Shown: positions 11,201 to 22,442 of the stretch, one piece after another
Position numbering within the stretch: position 1 is the stretch's first letter
Layout: the number at the start of each line of letters is the position of its first letter
NCBI GenBank assembly: GCA_963576785.1
Contig: OY756140.1
Span: forward strand, 744,001 to 808,000
DNA from: Chlorophyllum brunneum
Taxonomy: Eukaryota; Basidiomycota; Agaricomycetes; Agaricales; Agaricaceae
Length of the DNA: 64,000 nt
Direction: 5' to 3'
Translations under genes and position numbers: made by a program
The notes under the pieces: generated by a model
Database searches by the model: none
Told to the model about the DNA's origin: nothing
What the model saw: the letters and a program-made list of their open reading frames with translations, nothing else

Positions 11201-13234
11201 CGCAGGATCGGCGAACTCAATGACTCCTTGGCTCTCCAAACCACCCTCTTCCAACAAGCCGAAGTCCGTGTCGAGGATGCACTCAAACGTGCAGATATGA
11301 TAGAAGAAGCACACAAACGTGCTATACGAGCACATACCGAGCTCCAGGAGAAATATAAGATTCTGGAGTTGAAGCATCGTGATCATGCCGATCGCTTCGT
11401 GTCTCAAAATTCGTTGTTGGAGCAGAAGGAAGCAGATGAAGTGACGCTTAGATCGCAGGTCGATGAGCATACGCGTACGAGGGACCACCACGTTCGGGCG
11501 CTCGAGCAGGCAAAAACTGCTTTGCAAGCAGCTTCGGCGCGTGCAGAGGAGGTGGATACACTATATCAGCGTGCCCGGGAACAGATCAATGATCACGAGC
11601 GTAATATCGCGGAAATGAAGGGTGAAATAGAGACACTGACCGCTGACGCTGACGCCGCCCGGGCGAGGCTAACGGATGTTGAGACCTCGTGGGCCAAGTC
11701 GCGTGAGGAGGCTGATGCGCTCCGGGCGTTCACGACCGGTAGTCTCGGCCAATTATTGGACACTCATCGAGACCTAAGAGCAGATGAGGATAGGATCGTG
11801 CGTGGATATGATGCGAAGGTGCAAGCTTTGGAGGATGAGGCACAGAGTCTGAGGTTGCGACTGAAGGAAGCCGATGTTAAGACAGATGACGCACATAATC
11901 TGTTAGAAGAGGAGAAGAAACGCGTGGTGGAGCAGAAGACTGAGCAAGCATCGCTGCGAGCACACATTGTGAACCTTCGGGGACAGTTGTCGAATGCGTT
12001 GGCGGATGCCGGTAGACTTCGCAAAGACCTTTCGGATCGGGATGTATCGATGCATGAGAAGGTCAAGGAAGCGATGGATGCGAGTATGAAATTAGCCATG
12101 CTCAGAAACTACCTCAACGATAATGGGATCAGTGTAGACGAGGATGAAATGCGGTCATCGTCTAGGACACATAACTCGTCTTCTCCTATGGTAGTTGACC
12201 TGGAGAACAAGCTCGCAGAGAAGATGAAGTTACACGCGCACGCGGAACGAGAGTTGGAGCAGATGCTGATGAGGGCGAGGGATGCAGAGGCACAAATCAA
12301 TATCTTGACGAACGAACTAGACCGGGTGCGATCAAAGTCCAGAAGTGGGACTGGGGACAGTGATAGCGATCTCCGTGTTCAGGAAGCTGAGCGGAAGTTG
12401 GCAGAAGCGGAGCAGAATCATGTGGCACAGATTCGACAAATGGAAGAAGATTATCGTCTTGCTGTGCATTATGTCAAGTGAGTTTCCTCTCTAGATTTTG
12501 CAATGCCTTGTTATCGAACGTCCACATCTCTTCTTCCATCAAGGGGCACTGAGAAGATGATGAGGAAGATGCGCGAAGAGCTCACGAAGCAGAAGGCCGT
12601 TAACACTCAACTCTCGACTGACCTCGAAGTTGCCAGGAGTGGTCGACCAATGCGCAACGGTCGCACAACACCGTCTGAAGATGAACTTCCGCGACAACTC
12701 ATTGAAGCTCAACGCCAAGCACAGCGCCTACACTCCGAAAACAAGGATCTCCGTGGCCGTATCGAGACCCTGGAGAAGGATATCGAGCTCCTTCGAGACA
12801 AACTTGTCACCTCGCAGCGCGAATCCGACGACCGTTTCAGTCAGGTTGAAGACCTTCAGTACGACGTCGAGAGACTCAATGAGTCACTTGTCATCGCCCG
12901 TGGTGGACACAGCGAAACTCTGCTGGAGACTCTTAATAAAGACAATGCCGACCTACGAAGACAGAACGAGGAGCTCTCACGCAAGATTGAACTCCTCCTT
13001 GATGTCGAACGTCCGGGTTTTGGTGACCGGCCCATGTCTGGAATATCGGGACCGCGGGCTAGCATATCATTGAGCGCCGAGAATGCTTTAGCATTCGAAC
13101 AATTCTCGAGTGAACTAGATGACTGGGAACGGCATATGGCTGCAAGCTCAATGAGCCACCGAGGACGGCTGAGTGACTTGGACAACGATCCTACCATCAC
13201 TATGTCAGAGAGAACGCGATCACCACGGTCATAG
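8260..13234 (+). CDS. Kelch-repeat coiled-coil cell-end protein (Tea1/Kel1-like)
   Basis: Likely polarity landmark carried on microtubule ends to the hyphal tip. Exons: 8260-8423, 8512-9137, 9200-9355, 9417-9519, 9572-9783, 9839-9997, 10055-10929, 10985-12477, 12544-13234 (1492 residues). After a Gln/Pro-rich head, kelch blades occupy about residues 170-475, with repeated R-x-GHA and FGG motifs (RYGHA...IFGG, RVGHA...[13 protein letters not shown]...VFGG). A Ser/Pro-rich linker follows, then a long coiled coil from about 720 to the end. Kelch head plus coiled-coil tail of this length is the Tea1/Kel1 architecture. The acceptor of exon 3 could be one of two adjacent AGs; only the one at 9199 keeps the frame open. 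It ends 270 bases from the convergent RRP5 gene. Confidence 0.88.
8591..8662 (+). repeat. 36-base coding minisatellite, two units
   Basis: Two tandem 36-base units (8591-8626 and 8627-8662) differ at only a few positions and encode [12 protein letters not shown] and [12 protein letters not shown]. They sit in the Gln/Pro-rich head of the kelch protein. The period is a multiple of three, so unit gain or loss keeps the frame. Confidence 0.8.
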
Positions 13235-13503
13235 TAACCTTCCCTCCCCTTTTCCTTCCCCGTTGCATACCATCCTTGCTGATCTATGTATCTCTCTTTT
13301 TTGCATATACCCTTCGAAAACATCCTTTTGTTGACCTAAACTTTTTGGCACTCGTCATTCGCTTGGATTCCGTGTCTTGTCCCCTTCTATGCCCTGCCTG
13401 GTGTCATGAACCGTCATATTCTCATCTTACAGATATACTCTCCCTTTAAAAATAGCAACACCACAATGCTGTTGTTATTAACTGATATTCGGTATAATTA
13501 TTA

Positions 13504-16500
13504 TCATGCTGCACTGCCCGCTGCCCTCTGAGTCCACTCAATAGCTTTTTGCTTGACTGTGTCGGCACCTTCTTCGTCACCAATTCGCCTCTCGAGTTCA
13601 AGCCACTTCTTGAAAAACGACCTATGTAGTGATGATATATGTTCTCAGACTCTTTCTTTACACAAACATATTTTGATAAGACATACTTCGCTTTGTGGCT
13701 TGTCATCTTGAGTGTGAGAATGCGATCGAAGAGATTTCTGGAGGTGAGATAAGAAGAAACCTTGGCATCACGACAATAGGAAAAATACCTTATGCTCTGG
13801 ATGTCCTTCTGGCTGGCCTCCATATCACAGTATATTGACCAGATATCCCATCGTTTGGAGTGCGAGTCAATGATGCCCTCGAAGATTGTCTTGCCACGTT
13901 CTGGGTCACCATGCTTGTATTCCAGTTGTGCAAACTTAGAGGCAGTCTTAATGTCTATTCATGCATATGTAAATGAGCATATAAATTTAAGGGGGTGGAT
14001 GGGAGAACAACTCACGTTTGCGCTTTTCTAAGCTTTGGAAGCTCCGGGGAAGCAGCTTCCTCGCTTCTTCAAGATTGCCAGACTTGAGATAAAACTCGGC
14101 GAACAATGTCCAGACTTTTGAGCTGGGACCGAATTTCTTGCACGTTTTTCGATATTGTTCAACGGCTTTGTCACGTTTGCCTGACTGCTCTAAGATGGAT
14201 GCAAGGCGAAGGTGGACAGTCTTCGAATCATTGGCACGAACAGCTTCTTTGAAAGTTGCGTCCAGGGTTTCATCAGTGCCGTAGACATTCTCAAGGTTGA
14301 GGAGCGCAATCCAGACGTTCAAACGTTCCTGTTCCTCGCGGAAGTTGATGGTCATGATGGCCCTCACCCCAATTTCACGAGCTTTGTCGAGTTCAGAAAG
14401 CTGGAGCTGGAAGGACATGTACTGGATCCAAATGTAAGACGAGTTGGGGGAACCCAGAAGCAGGCGTTCGAAATCAGCATTGGATTCCGGTGGTTTGGTG
14501 TGGAATTCTGCTGTCAGGTCCTGTTGGATCTCCTTGCGCTTCTTTTTCTTCCTTTTGTGAGACTGTCTTCCATCGTTTTCATCGTCACCGTCGGACGAAT
14601 CCTCCCCCGTTCCGCCTGGCTCGTCTAATTCGCCAAGGCCGTGCCATTTGAATCCGCCCTTCAAAGACAAAACGGGGGCCGGAGCAGAAATGCTGGTAGT
14701 CCTTTCGGATTTCCCGGAGCGTTGAAATAATTGGGTAGCTTCACTCTCATCAACCTCCATTACATCTTCGCCGTCATCCTCATCGCGGAAATTCTCTCCA
14801 GCTGATTGCATCTCTGCGTCATCCTCACCCTCCTCGTCACGACCATCATCCACCTTGGCCGCATCGACAATGCCAAGGGGGCTTGCTCTATCATCACCTT
14901 CATCGTTGAGTTCTTCATCTTCATCCCCCTCATCCAACTCTTCTTGAGTGAAATGTGAAGGCTTCAAACTGAGAGAGATGCGTTTGTTATCGACGGAAAT
15001 TACGACGGCCTTGACTCGATCGCCCTCACGGAAATTTTTAAGCGCTATGCCGACATCACCATCCTTGTTGTCCGAAAGCTGTGGGGTATTAGCCGGTATC
15101 AAAACCAGCTTAAAGAACGGCGTACTTCGGACTTATGGCACAAACCGCTGAGTTTAGTGCCTTCAATTTGGATAAAAATGCCGTAGTTCTCAATCCCCTT
15201 AATAATGCCATCTATCTTCTCCCCTTCATGGAGATCCGAGGGCGATCGTTTAATCTGACCCTCGTGCTGCCGAGCAGATATATCCCCCGAACAGAATGTG
15301 AGTTCAATCTTTTTGTTCTCGACATCCACGCTGTGATACAATTCATTCCAGACCAAAGCATAAAAAATATCACCCACCTCAAAACGCGGCCCTTAACCAG
15401 CTGATTGACTTGGAACCGGGGTTTCCAATCCTTGACGAACTGAAGCCATATTAGCGACCTACGAGCCCCTACCGTAACAAAGTGGCTTACCTCGTCGAAG
15501 AGCTCACGGATCTGCACTCGAGCGTCGATGTTTCGACCTACAGTCACGAACAGCCCATGGTCGGCAACGCTTTTGATAAAACCCCTAGCCGTGTCGCCTA
15601 CAGCCAAGCTCGAAATATCATTGATCTCCCTGTCGGCCACCTGCGTCATCTGATCTGGGCGAAGCCTCGACTGTCTAGTTGAAAGAGTGACTTGTCTCTT
15701 TTCCTTATCCACCGCCATGACGACAGCCTTTATCAGCGAATCAACAGCCGGGTAAGGATTTCCATTGTCAAAGTTATCAGTGACGTCTGTTGGGTAGATA
15801 ATGCCACCAATATGAGAGGTGACTTTCACAAAAGTCCCGTGTCGAGTGTGCCGCGTAACCCGTCCACCAACGACTTGACCAATAGTGATAGTATCAATCG
15901 ACAACGAGTTTTTGTTAGGCAGCGTAGCCTTGCTCTTTGGGGCATTGGCCACAATTACGAAACCCTTCTCCGTGTTTCTGGTGACAACGACGAGTTCCGA
16001 GAGTTTCTCGCCGGCTTTAAGTTGGTTCCTCAGCTGAGGAAGATTTAAGGTCCGGTAGTTTGCCAAGTTTTTGAGAGAAAGTAAAGCCTTGACACGACTG
16101 GGTTGGAGAAGAAGGATAACATTGTCTTTGTGGATTTCAGCGACGGAACCCTCGACGATATTGCCAACTTCAACCTCACTGATGTCGGTGACAGCAGAGC
16201 CGGAAGTAAGTGTTGCTTGTCGAATACTTGCAACGATACGTCCTTGGTCTGGCTCAGCGGTTATGATGCGGATCTTGACAACCTTGCCAATGGAGAAAGC
16301 CTCTGTGAGATTGCTTACAGGAGTCTCGCTGACGTTAACAGTCAGAACGGTAGACCGAAAATAAAAGTGGGATATTTGCTACCTGACTTCTTTGAGAGGA
16401 ACAATGGCCTTCAAGTTGTTGTAAAACTCAACGAGAAGGTGTTTTTCGTCCACTTTAAAGACCACAGCGTGCGTCACAGTACCTACTCGGGCATCCTCAA

Positions 16501-18589
16501 ACCTCGATAGGATGGGTAACTGAGAATCCAGGAGTGTCTTCTTAGCAGTAAGGGATATGCGCTTCCTTTCAGGATCGACGACGAGGACCTTTTGCTATGG
16601 TCAGAAATGCGCTGCGACAGACAGACCGGAACCACATACTCGGCACTTGATGGTAGCGCCCACTTTGAATCTCTTTGCGGGATGCTTGAGGATGATATCG
16701 GCGTAGTGATTCGGCCAAACAACACCATCAATGTTCCCAGACAATGCCACGAACAATGCAGACTCGGTCAGCTTTTTTATTGTGCCCTTCACCACCCGCC
16801 CGACCTCCACATCCGCAACCTGGATGTACTTCTGCTCCAGGACGGACGGTTTGAAGGATAGCTGTAATAGACCATCAAATGCGAAGTAGCCGGTGACACG
16901 GGCACGATGTATCGTCCCAGGTTTCCAAGGGCCTGTTGAAGTAAGGGAAGGGACGTGGTCGTCGGAGAGATGGGATATCTGGAGAAAGAGATGAGCGTAT
17001 CAACCCAGTCATAAATACGCGACGTACATGGACGAACCCTTCTTGGTATTCACCAACTTCGACAATTAGACCCCGCTCCTTCTCTACCCGAAGTACTTTG
17101 ACAGCGTCAAGGATGGTGCCAATAGGATAGGCTTCTTGGAGTAGGCTTGGATTCTCGTCGGTGGAGACCAAGCGAGGTCGCAAATGCACGACATGTTCCG
17201 ACAGTGCGAGGGAAAATTTCGGCGGTGATGTCGAATAATTGTAGAGGACTCGGGCCTTGATATTTTTGCCAACCTTAAAACGTTTTTCGGGGTTTCTGGG
17301 GAGATGAAATAGATCTACGGTCCCATCAAAAAATCCAAGAACTTGTAGATTGACTCCGTCCGGGTTAACGGAGGTAACAAGTGATTGTACAAGAGTGCCA
17401 GGTAGAACAGAATTGACGGAAGATATTTCAGAAAGCTGGTCCAAACATCAGATTGTTTCGAAGAGCCGAAGGACGAGACTCACGAACGATGTCCCTTGCT
17501 TTTCACTCTCTAGGCTGACACCGCATACACGACTATTGCTCGAAATTTTCGTAACACTGACAACGGCGACTTGGCCAACATGAAGTCTGGGTCTTCCCTC
17601 GCCCGCGTCCTTAAACGAAAGGAAGCCAGAAACGTCCGGCACACCTAAGTCGAGATTGTAACCATGATCTTCGAGGCTTCTCACAGCAGCAGATATGGTC
17701 TAGAGCGGTTGAGTAGGGAAAAACGAGATATACCTGGCCACTCACGAAACCGCTCTCGAGGTCAGTCTTCTGCACGCCTGCGTTGACCTTTTCTGGAAGA
17801 AGGCTGAGCTCTACTCGTTTACTCGCTTTCGCGAGGTCGTCTCTCAGCTTCCCAACACCGTTTATATCACTGACACCCGCAGCATGCACACTGTTTACGA
17901 CTGTCCGCACGTATTGACCAACGTGGAACATTTCGAAAAGGTCAGGCAGTCGAGAAACCTCTCCTTCCTCGCTGTCGTCCTCGCTTGAATCTTCACGGGT
18001 ATCGAAGCGTTCCAGGACACTAGTAAATTGCGAAGATATTTGAGTGATGGGTACATATCCATAAAGTTGATTCGGCAAGGAGATAATCAAGCCAAGTGGT
18101 ATGATGGATACAATTTGGCCAAGAATCTTCATCCCAACGAAGACTCGCTAATCGTGATGTGAGTGCATTTTTCCGGGCTGGTTTCGGAAACATACCTTGT
18201 AGTTCAAGTGTTCAATTCGCACAAACTCTCCCTTTTCCGGTGTCTTACCACTCTCCTGCTTATTGAGTTTCTTCGCTTTCTTTTTCTTGCCTTTCTCTTC
18301 CTGAGCCTCCTGGAAAGAGCTTTCAATGTCTAAAGCAATTGCACAAACATCAGAGCCATACCTTGAAAAGAGCTTCATCCGCCTCCTTTACCGCTTCAGC
18401 CCGTATTGCTTTGACCTCTAGCGGGGTAAAGGACGTGCCTCCCCCCCGAGGAAAGTCAACCTCCTCTGTCATAAAAGCACTGGGCTTTTCAACGTTGGCT
18501 TCATTCAGTTTTGACTTTTCTGTAGTTTTTGTTTTCTTGGACTTTCTACTTGAAGACACTTCATCGAGACGCCTTTTTTGTGCAGCCAT
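13504..18589 (-). CDS. RRP5: rRNA biogenesis protein Rrp5
   Basis: Nucleolar scaffold required for both small and large ribosomal subunit precursors. Fourteen exons (from the ATG): 18362-18589, 18196-18309, 17746-18147, 17484-17699, 17028-17435, 16640-16978, 16383-16588, 15491-16328, 15378-15439, 15126-15330, 14016-15078, 13789-13954, 13687-13737, 13504-13621; 1471 residues. The body is a chain of S1 RNA-binding domains, with recurrent signatures such as VGMKILGQIVS, GYFAFDGLLQLSFK, VGRVVKGTIKKL and KGRVLSVDVENKKIELTF. An acidic linker rich in Asp/Glu and a Lys/Arg patch precede HAT/TPR-type repeats in the last 300 residues (SLEKRKH...FAQLEYKHGDPERGK). This S1-array plus HAT-tail layout is diagnostic. 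The exon starting at 16588 could instead start at 16594. Confidence 0.95.
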
Positions 18590-18759
18590 TACACCTAGGC
18601 TTCTGAGATAGGATGAGAGAAGGGAGCGGCTGAGGAAAATGAGAGGAATCAGTATTTTTTGTTGTGATGATCGGGAACTGAATCTCACATCCATTGCTTA
18701 CATCAGCCAAGATCATTTTATGCGACACGCAGCGGTTGGCCTCTCATTCATAGCTTGCA
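18590..18759. promoter_or_regulatory. Bidirectional promoter, RRP5 / SF3A2
   Basis: Only 170 bases separate the RRP5 ATG (minus) from the SF3A2 ATG (plus), so both promoters and both 5' UTRs must be packed here. No TATA box is evident. Shared regulation of an rRNA-processing and a splicing gene is inference. Confidence 0.55.
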
Positions 18760-19626
18760 ATGGGTACGTCCCCTAACTGAGGTTCTCCAAGCACCTGCTC
18801 ACAAAATTCCATATTTTAGATTACCAGGTATGTATTCACTTAGTGGACTCTCAGGACTCTGCCTGAAGATGCCCAGAATCGTGTCGGCTCAAAATTCGGT
18901 GGTGGAGGTGTTGCTGGTGCCTCAGAGACTAATGTCGACAGGCGCGAACGTTTGAGGAAGCTTGCTTTGGAGACCATTGACTTGGCAAAAGTACGCCCAC
19001 AGCACGCATCAGTTTTTTTGCCTTTCTCATCATCTTCAGGATCCGTACATATTGCGCAACCACCTTGGCTCTCTTGAATGTCGTCTATGCTTGACATTAC
19101 ACACCAATGAAGGCTCTTACCTCGCCCACACACAAGGCAAAAAGCATCAAACGAACCTCGCCCGACGTGCTGCTCGCGATGCTAAGGAGACACAGCTCAT
19201 GATTGCGCCTGCTCAAAGTAACGTGCAACGTAAAGTCTTCTTGAAAATTGGTCGACCGGGATACCGCGTCACAAAAGTCAGAGACAGAGACATCGGAAAG
19301 GAGGGCATGATGGTTCAGGTGCATCTCCCACAAATCAAAACAGGTGTTGTGCCTCGAAGACGATTCATGAGCGCTTGGGAGCAAAAGCGAGAGCCTCCCA
19401 ATAAAGCTTACCAATACCTCATTGTAAGTGTGCCAATTATGCTGCGCGGCTGTCCAGTACTCACGATTTTTAGGTTGCAGCCGAACCTTACGAAACCATT
19501 GCCTTCCGCATTCCCGTTCGCGAGATTGAAGACGAGACAGACGATGCAGGATACTGGAACTGGTCACATTGGGATCCCGACACCAAACAATATAGTTTTC
19601 AGTTCATGTTCCGGTTACAGTATTGA
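18760..19626 (+). CDS. SF3A2: Splicing factor 3a subunit 2 (Prp11/SAP62)
   Basis: Subunit of SF3a in the U2 snRNP, acting in prespliceosome assembly. Exons: 18760-18763, 18820-18827, 18877-18990, 19040-19423, 19474-19626; 220 residues, close to fission yeast Sap62. The N-terminus MDYQNRVGSKFGGGGVAG is highly conserved and is assembled only if a 4-base first coding exon (ATGG) and an 8-base microexon (ATTACCAG) are used. A matrin-type C2H2 zinc finger C-X2-C-X12-H-X5-H lies at about residues 55-80 (CRLC...HTQGKKH). The C-terminal domain has PYETIAFRIP and WNWSHWDPDTKQYSFQFMF, standard for the family, while the proline-rich tail of animal SF3A2 is absent. Convergent with the MFS gene. Confidence 0.95.
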
Positions 19627-20004
19627 GCATGTGCATCTGTTATACTGCGTATTCGCTTTGGTTCTAATACACTTTCATGTCTATGGCCAGAGGAATAACG
19701 AGCCCAGCTATTTGGCCCAACCAGCGCGAAGGCACTCCTGCGATTGCAAGGCCCATCAAATAAATGTCTCGTAGACAAACATGTTATGAGGATCGGTAGC
19801 ACCATGCACCCCCGCCATGCGTCTTTGGCTTCGGGTGGGACAATGTATAAATGTAGAGTATGCCAGTCAGTCATCGATCCTAAGGCATACAGCAGACCCG
19901 CACACAGAACCACCAGGATGAAGCCAGCGGCCGGCATTTTGCAGAATTAACTTGAACCTCATAATTCTCGCAAAATCCTTCCACACATTATATTGTCACT
20001 GTGA
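19627..20004. other. Convergent 3' region between SF3A2 and MFS gene
   Basis: Holds the 3' UTRs of two convergent genes. A minus-strand frame starting near 19937 opens with a hydrophobic segment (MPAAGFILVVLCAGLLYALG) but has no family match I recognise and no clear splice continuation, so it is not called a gene. Confidence 0.4.
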
Positions 20005-22442
20005 TCATGCTGTATAGACGAAATACGGGTTCCTATTCAATCAAAGACATTATTATCAAAGGCCAACCTGTTGTCACAAGGACTCACTCTTTGTCAGTCA
20101 TATCAGCAAATGCATGCTTATCTCTTTCCCTTTGGATGTCCTCATCCGACCACCCTCGCTGCCTCTTGACCTCCTCGATAACGGCTCGCTTCTTCTTGTT
20201 GAGCCGGAGATTAACCCACCGCAAAAGAAAACAAACTGCCAATTGCACGGAGAGGAGTACCATAATGGCGATCTTCCCAGGTATATAGTCGGGTGCATCT
20301 TTAGGCTGGAATATCTCAGACCCTACAATGTTTCCTATGCTGAACGCGACAAGAGTCATGGCGTTGATCGTACTCTTCTTCGTATGACCACTAGTGTTGC
20401 TGGCGTTGTAGGCGTAGACAGTGGATAGGGAACTTCCAAATGTACCGCTGAGATATATTGCTAATGGAATATATCAATCACGGGGAAATCGAAGCGAACG
20501 AGGTTGACCTGCCAAACAGTAATACACCTTTCTGCGCAGTATTGTTGAAACCGATCAGAAGCGCTACAAACAATTAGGACCCAAGACTTTATGTTGTGAC
20601 CTTTGAACCCACCTGCGCTCAAGATTGTTGGTACGAGGGCAAAGACGATCGGTACCATTCGTTCATTCTGTTAATCTTTAGTATAGTACAAAGAGACACA
20701 AAGGGCAAAGGGCAAAGGGCAATGCTCACCTTCTTATCCGAATACCAACCACAGAAAAGGGTCATCGCCGCTGCAACCGCTCCTCCCGGTGTCGACAGAA
20801 TGAGGGTCTGCTTCGTTCTATAGGCAGACCTTGTCAGCGATGCGCCCCCATTGCCGTTCCGTCCAAAACCACGTACGTGTATCCAAAACTTTTGATGATC
20901 AGATTGCTAACTGTGAACGATAGTCACTTGAAGGGATCGACTCTGATGCTCAAATTACACATACAGTTGCTGATGCCGCCATTGGGCACGCTTGCTGGAT
21001 GTTATTTATGTTAATCACAGCTTTCCAGACCACAAATGGCCTTCAGGCTTACTGAGCAACGAGGTGAGGATAACAAGCCAGGTACGAATATCTGAGAGTG
21101 CCTCCTTAATTTGTTCCTTTTTGAGGACCTTGTTCTCAGTGCCGCCTTGGTCATCGCGGACCCTCTCCAAAGCAGCGATACGTTCTTCTCGGGTGAGGAG
21201 ACGCGCGTGGACCGGAGAATCGGGTAACCAAATGAGCACGGAAACTCCGACAAGGATGGCCAGACCACCGAGCAGGATGTATACAATTTTCCATGAAGCA
21301 ATTCTATGGCCGTCGTAGAAGGAAACGCCCTGGGAAAGGATTATAGAGGGTGATTGTAGACTTAACAAATTGTTAACTCACATAGGCTACGAAACCACCA
21401 AAAATCATGGTGATCCCGTTCTGCGTCGCGTGGGTCAATGATGTCGAATTTCGATTGATCAGCACTTACCATGACATAGAACCAGGAAATACGCGTAGCC
21501 TGTTCGTTCTTCTTGTAGAACATAGATATGATCAAGATTAGAATGGGAGCAACACAGGATTCACACATCCCTTGACGGATCATCAGCTACTGCGGTTAGA
21601 ACCCGTCAATCCCAGTGAAATCACCTAACAAGAACCGCAGGACGAAGAACGCGCCAAAAGACCCAGCAACGGAGTGGAGCATGAGGATTATGCCCCAGAT
21701 CACTATGTTCACTCCTGCTCATCGATGGCTGTCAGTCAATCCGTGCAAAGCCTTAATAGGAAAAAACTAGCCCAGATATTTAGCAACCCGCAGCTTTTGG
21801 GAGATGTACGTTGTCGGAAATTCCCAAAAGAGGAAGCCTTCAATGTGAATCGATACCGAGCACGAAAGTTGTACGAGGAATATTGCCCACCAAGATAAAA
21901 TGCCATCGAGACCAGATTATAGTGCTGAGTAGTCCATACATGAGTAGTCCATCCTCCATGGATTTAGCGTAACGGACCTGGCCAGTTATCGGAAAGCCCA
22001 TTACGCTGTGAAGCCAGTGATAAGTACTGCGGGACAAGTTGCGGAGGTGCCTTCACCTGGCGTAGTTCAACGAGGTCTTGTCTCTGTAAGTACATGCTAA
22101 GTTCTACATGGCTAGACTCGGCGGATCCTTCTTACAGGAATTGAGTGAAATAAACAGAGGCGCAAATTGGGGGTATTAGCATGTCCTAGAAAACGCAATA
22201 AGCCACAATTGTTTTGTCACTAGATATATGCGCACCAGCTTTCTCCTCAACTTCAGGTTATACTCCTCGCTAAACTTGATCGCGTTCTCCGCATCAATAA
22301 GCCTAAGTGCTTCATCGCCATGACGAAAGTCCACGGAGCCGTCGCTGGAGGATTCGGTGTTCTCAACCTTCTCGCTAACATTCTTTCGGTCCAAAGATAC
22401 CGACTCCTCCTCTTCTTTGGTACTTGAAGTCTGAACGACCAT
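20005..22442 (-). CDS. MFS transporter, allantoate permease (Dal5/ACS) type
   Basis: Plasma-membrane symporter of the anion:cation symporter branch, which takes up allantoate, nicotinate, pantothenate or related organic anions; the substrate cannot be fixed here. Seventeen short exons run from 22236-22442 to 20005-20032 and sum to 522 residues, the usual MFS length. Family signatures are DKTSLNYASVMG (after TM1), FLFWEFPTTYISQKL (TM2-3), GMCESCVAPIL (TM4-5), LLGGLAILVGVSVLIWLPDSP, SVPNGGISNF, TFGSSLSTVYAYNASNTSGHTKK, and the tail MTDKENPYFVYTA. The TM2 donor after KYLG reads GC rather than GT (21771-21770, exon ends at 21772). Reading through gives an immediate stop, so splicing at GC-AG is needed. 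The acceptor at 20448 is one of two close choices. Confidence 0.88.

Noticed and set aside
20681..20724. AAAGGGC repeated three times
   Set aside because: Short heptamer run inside an MFS intron; no evidence of function.
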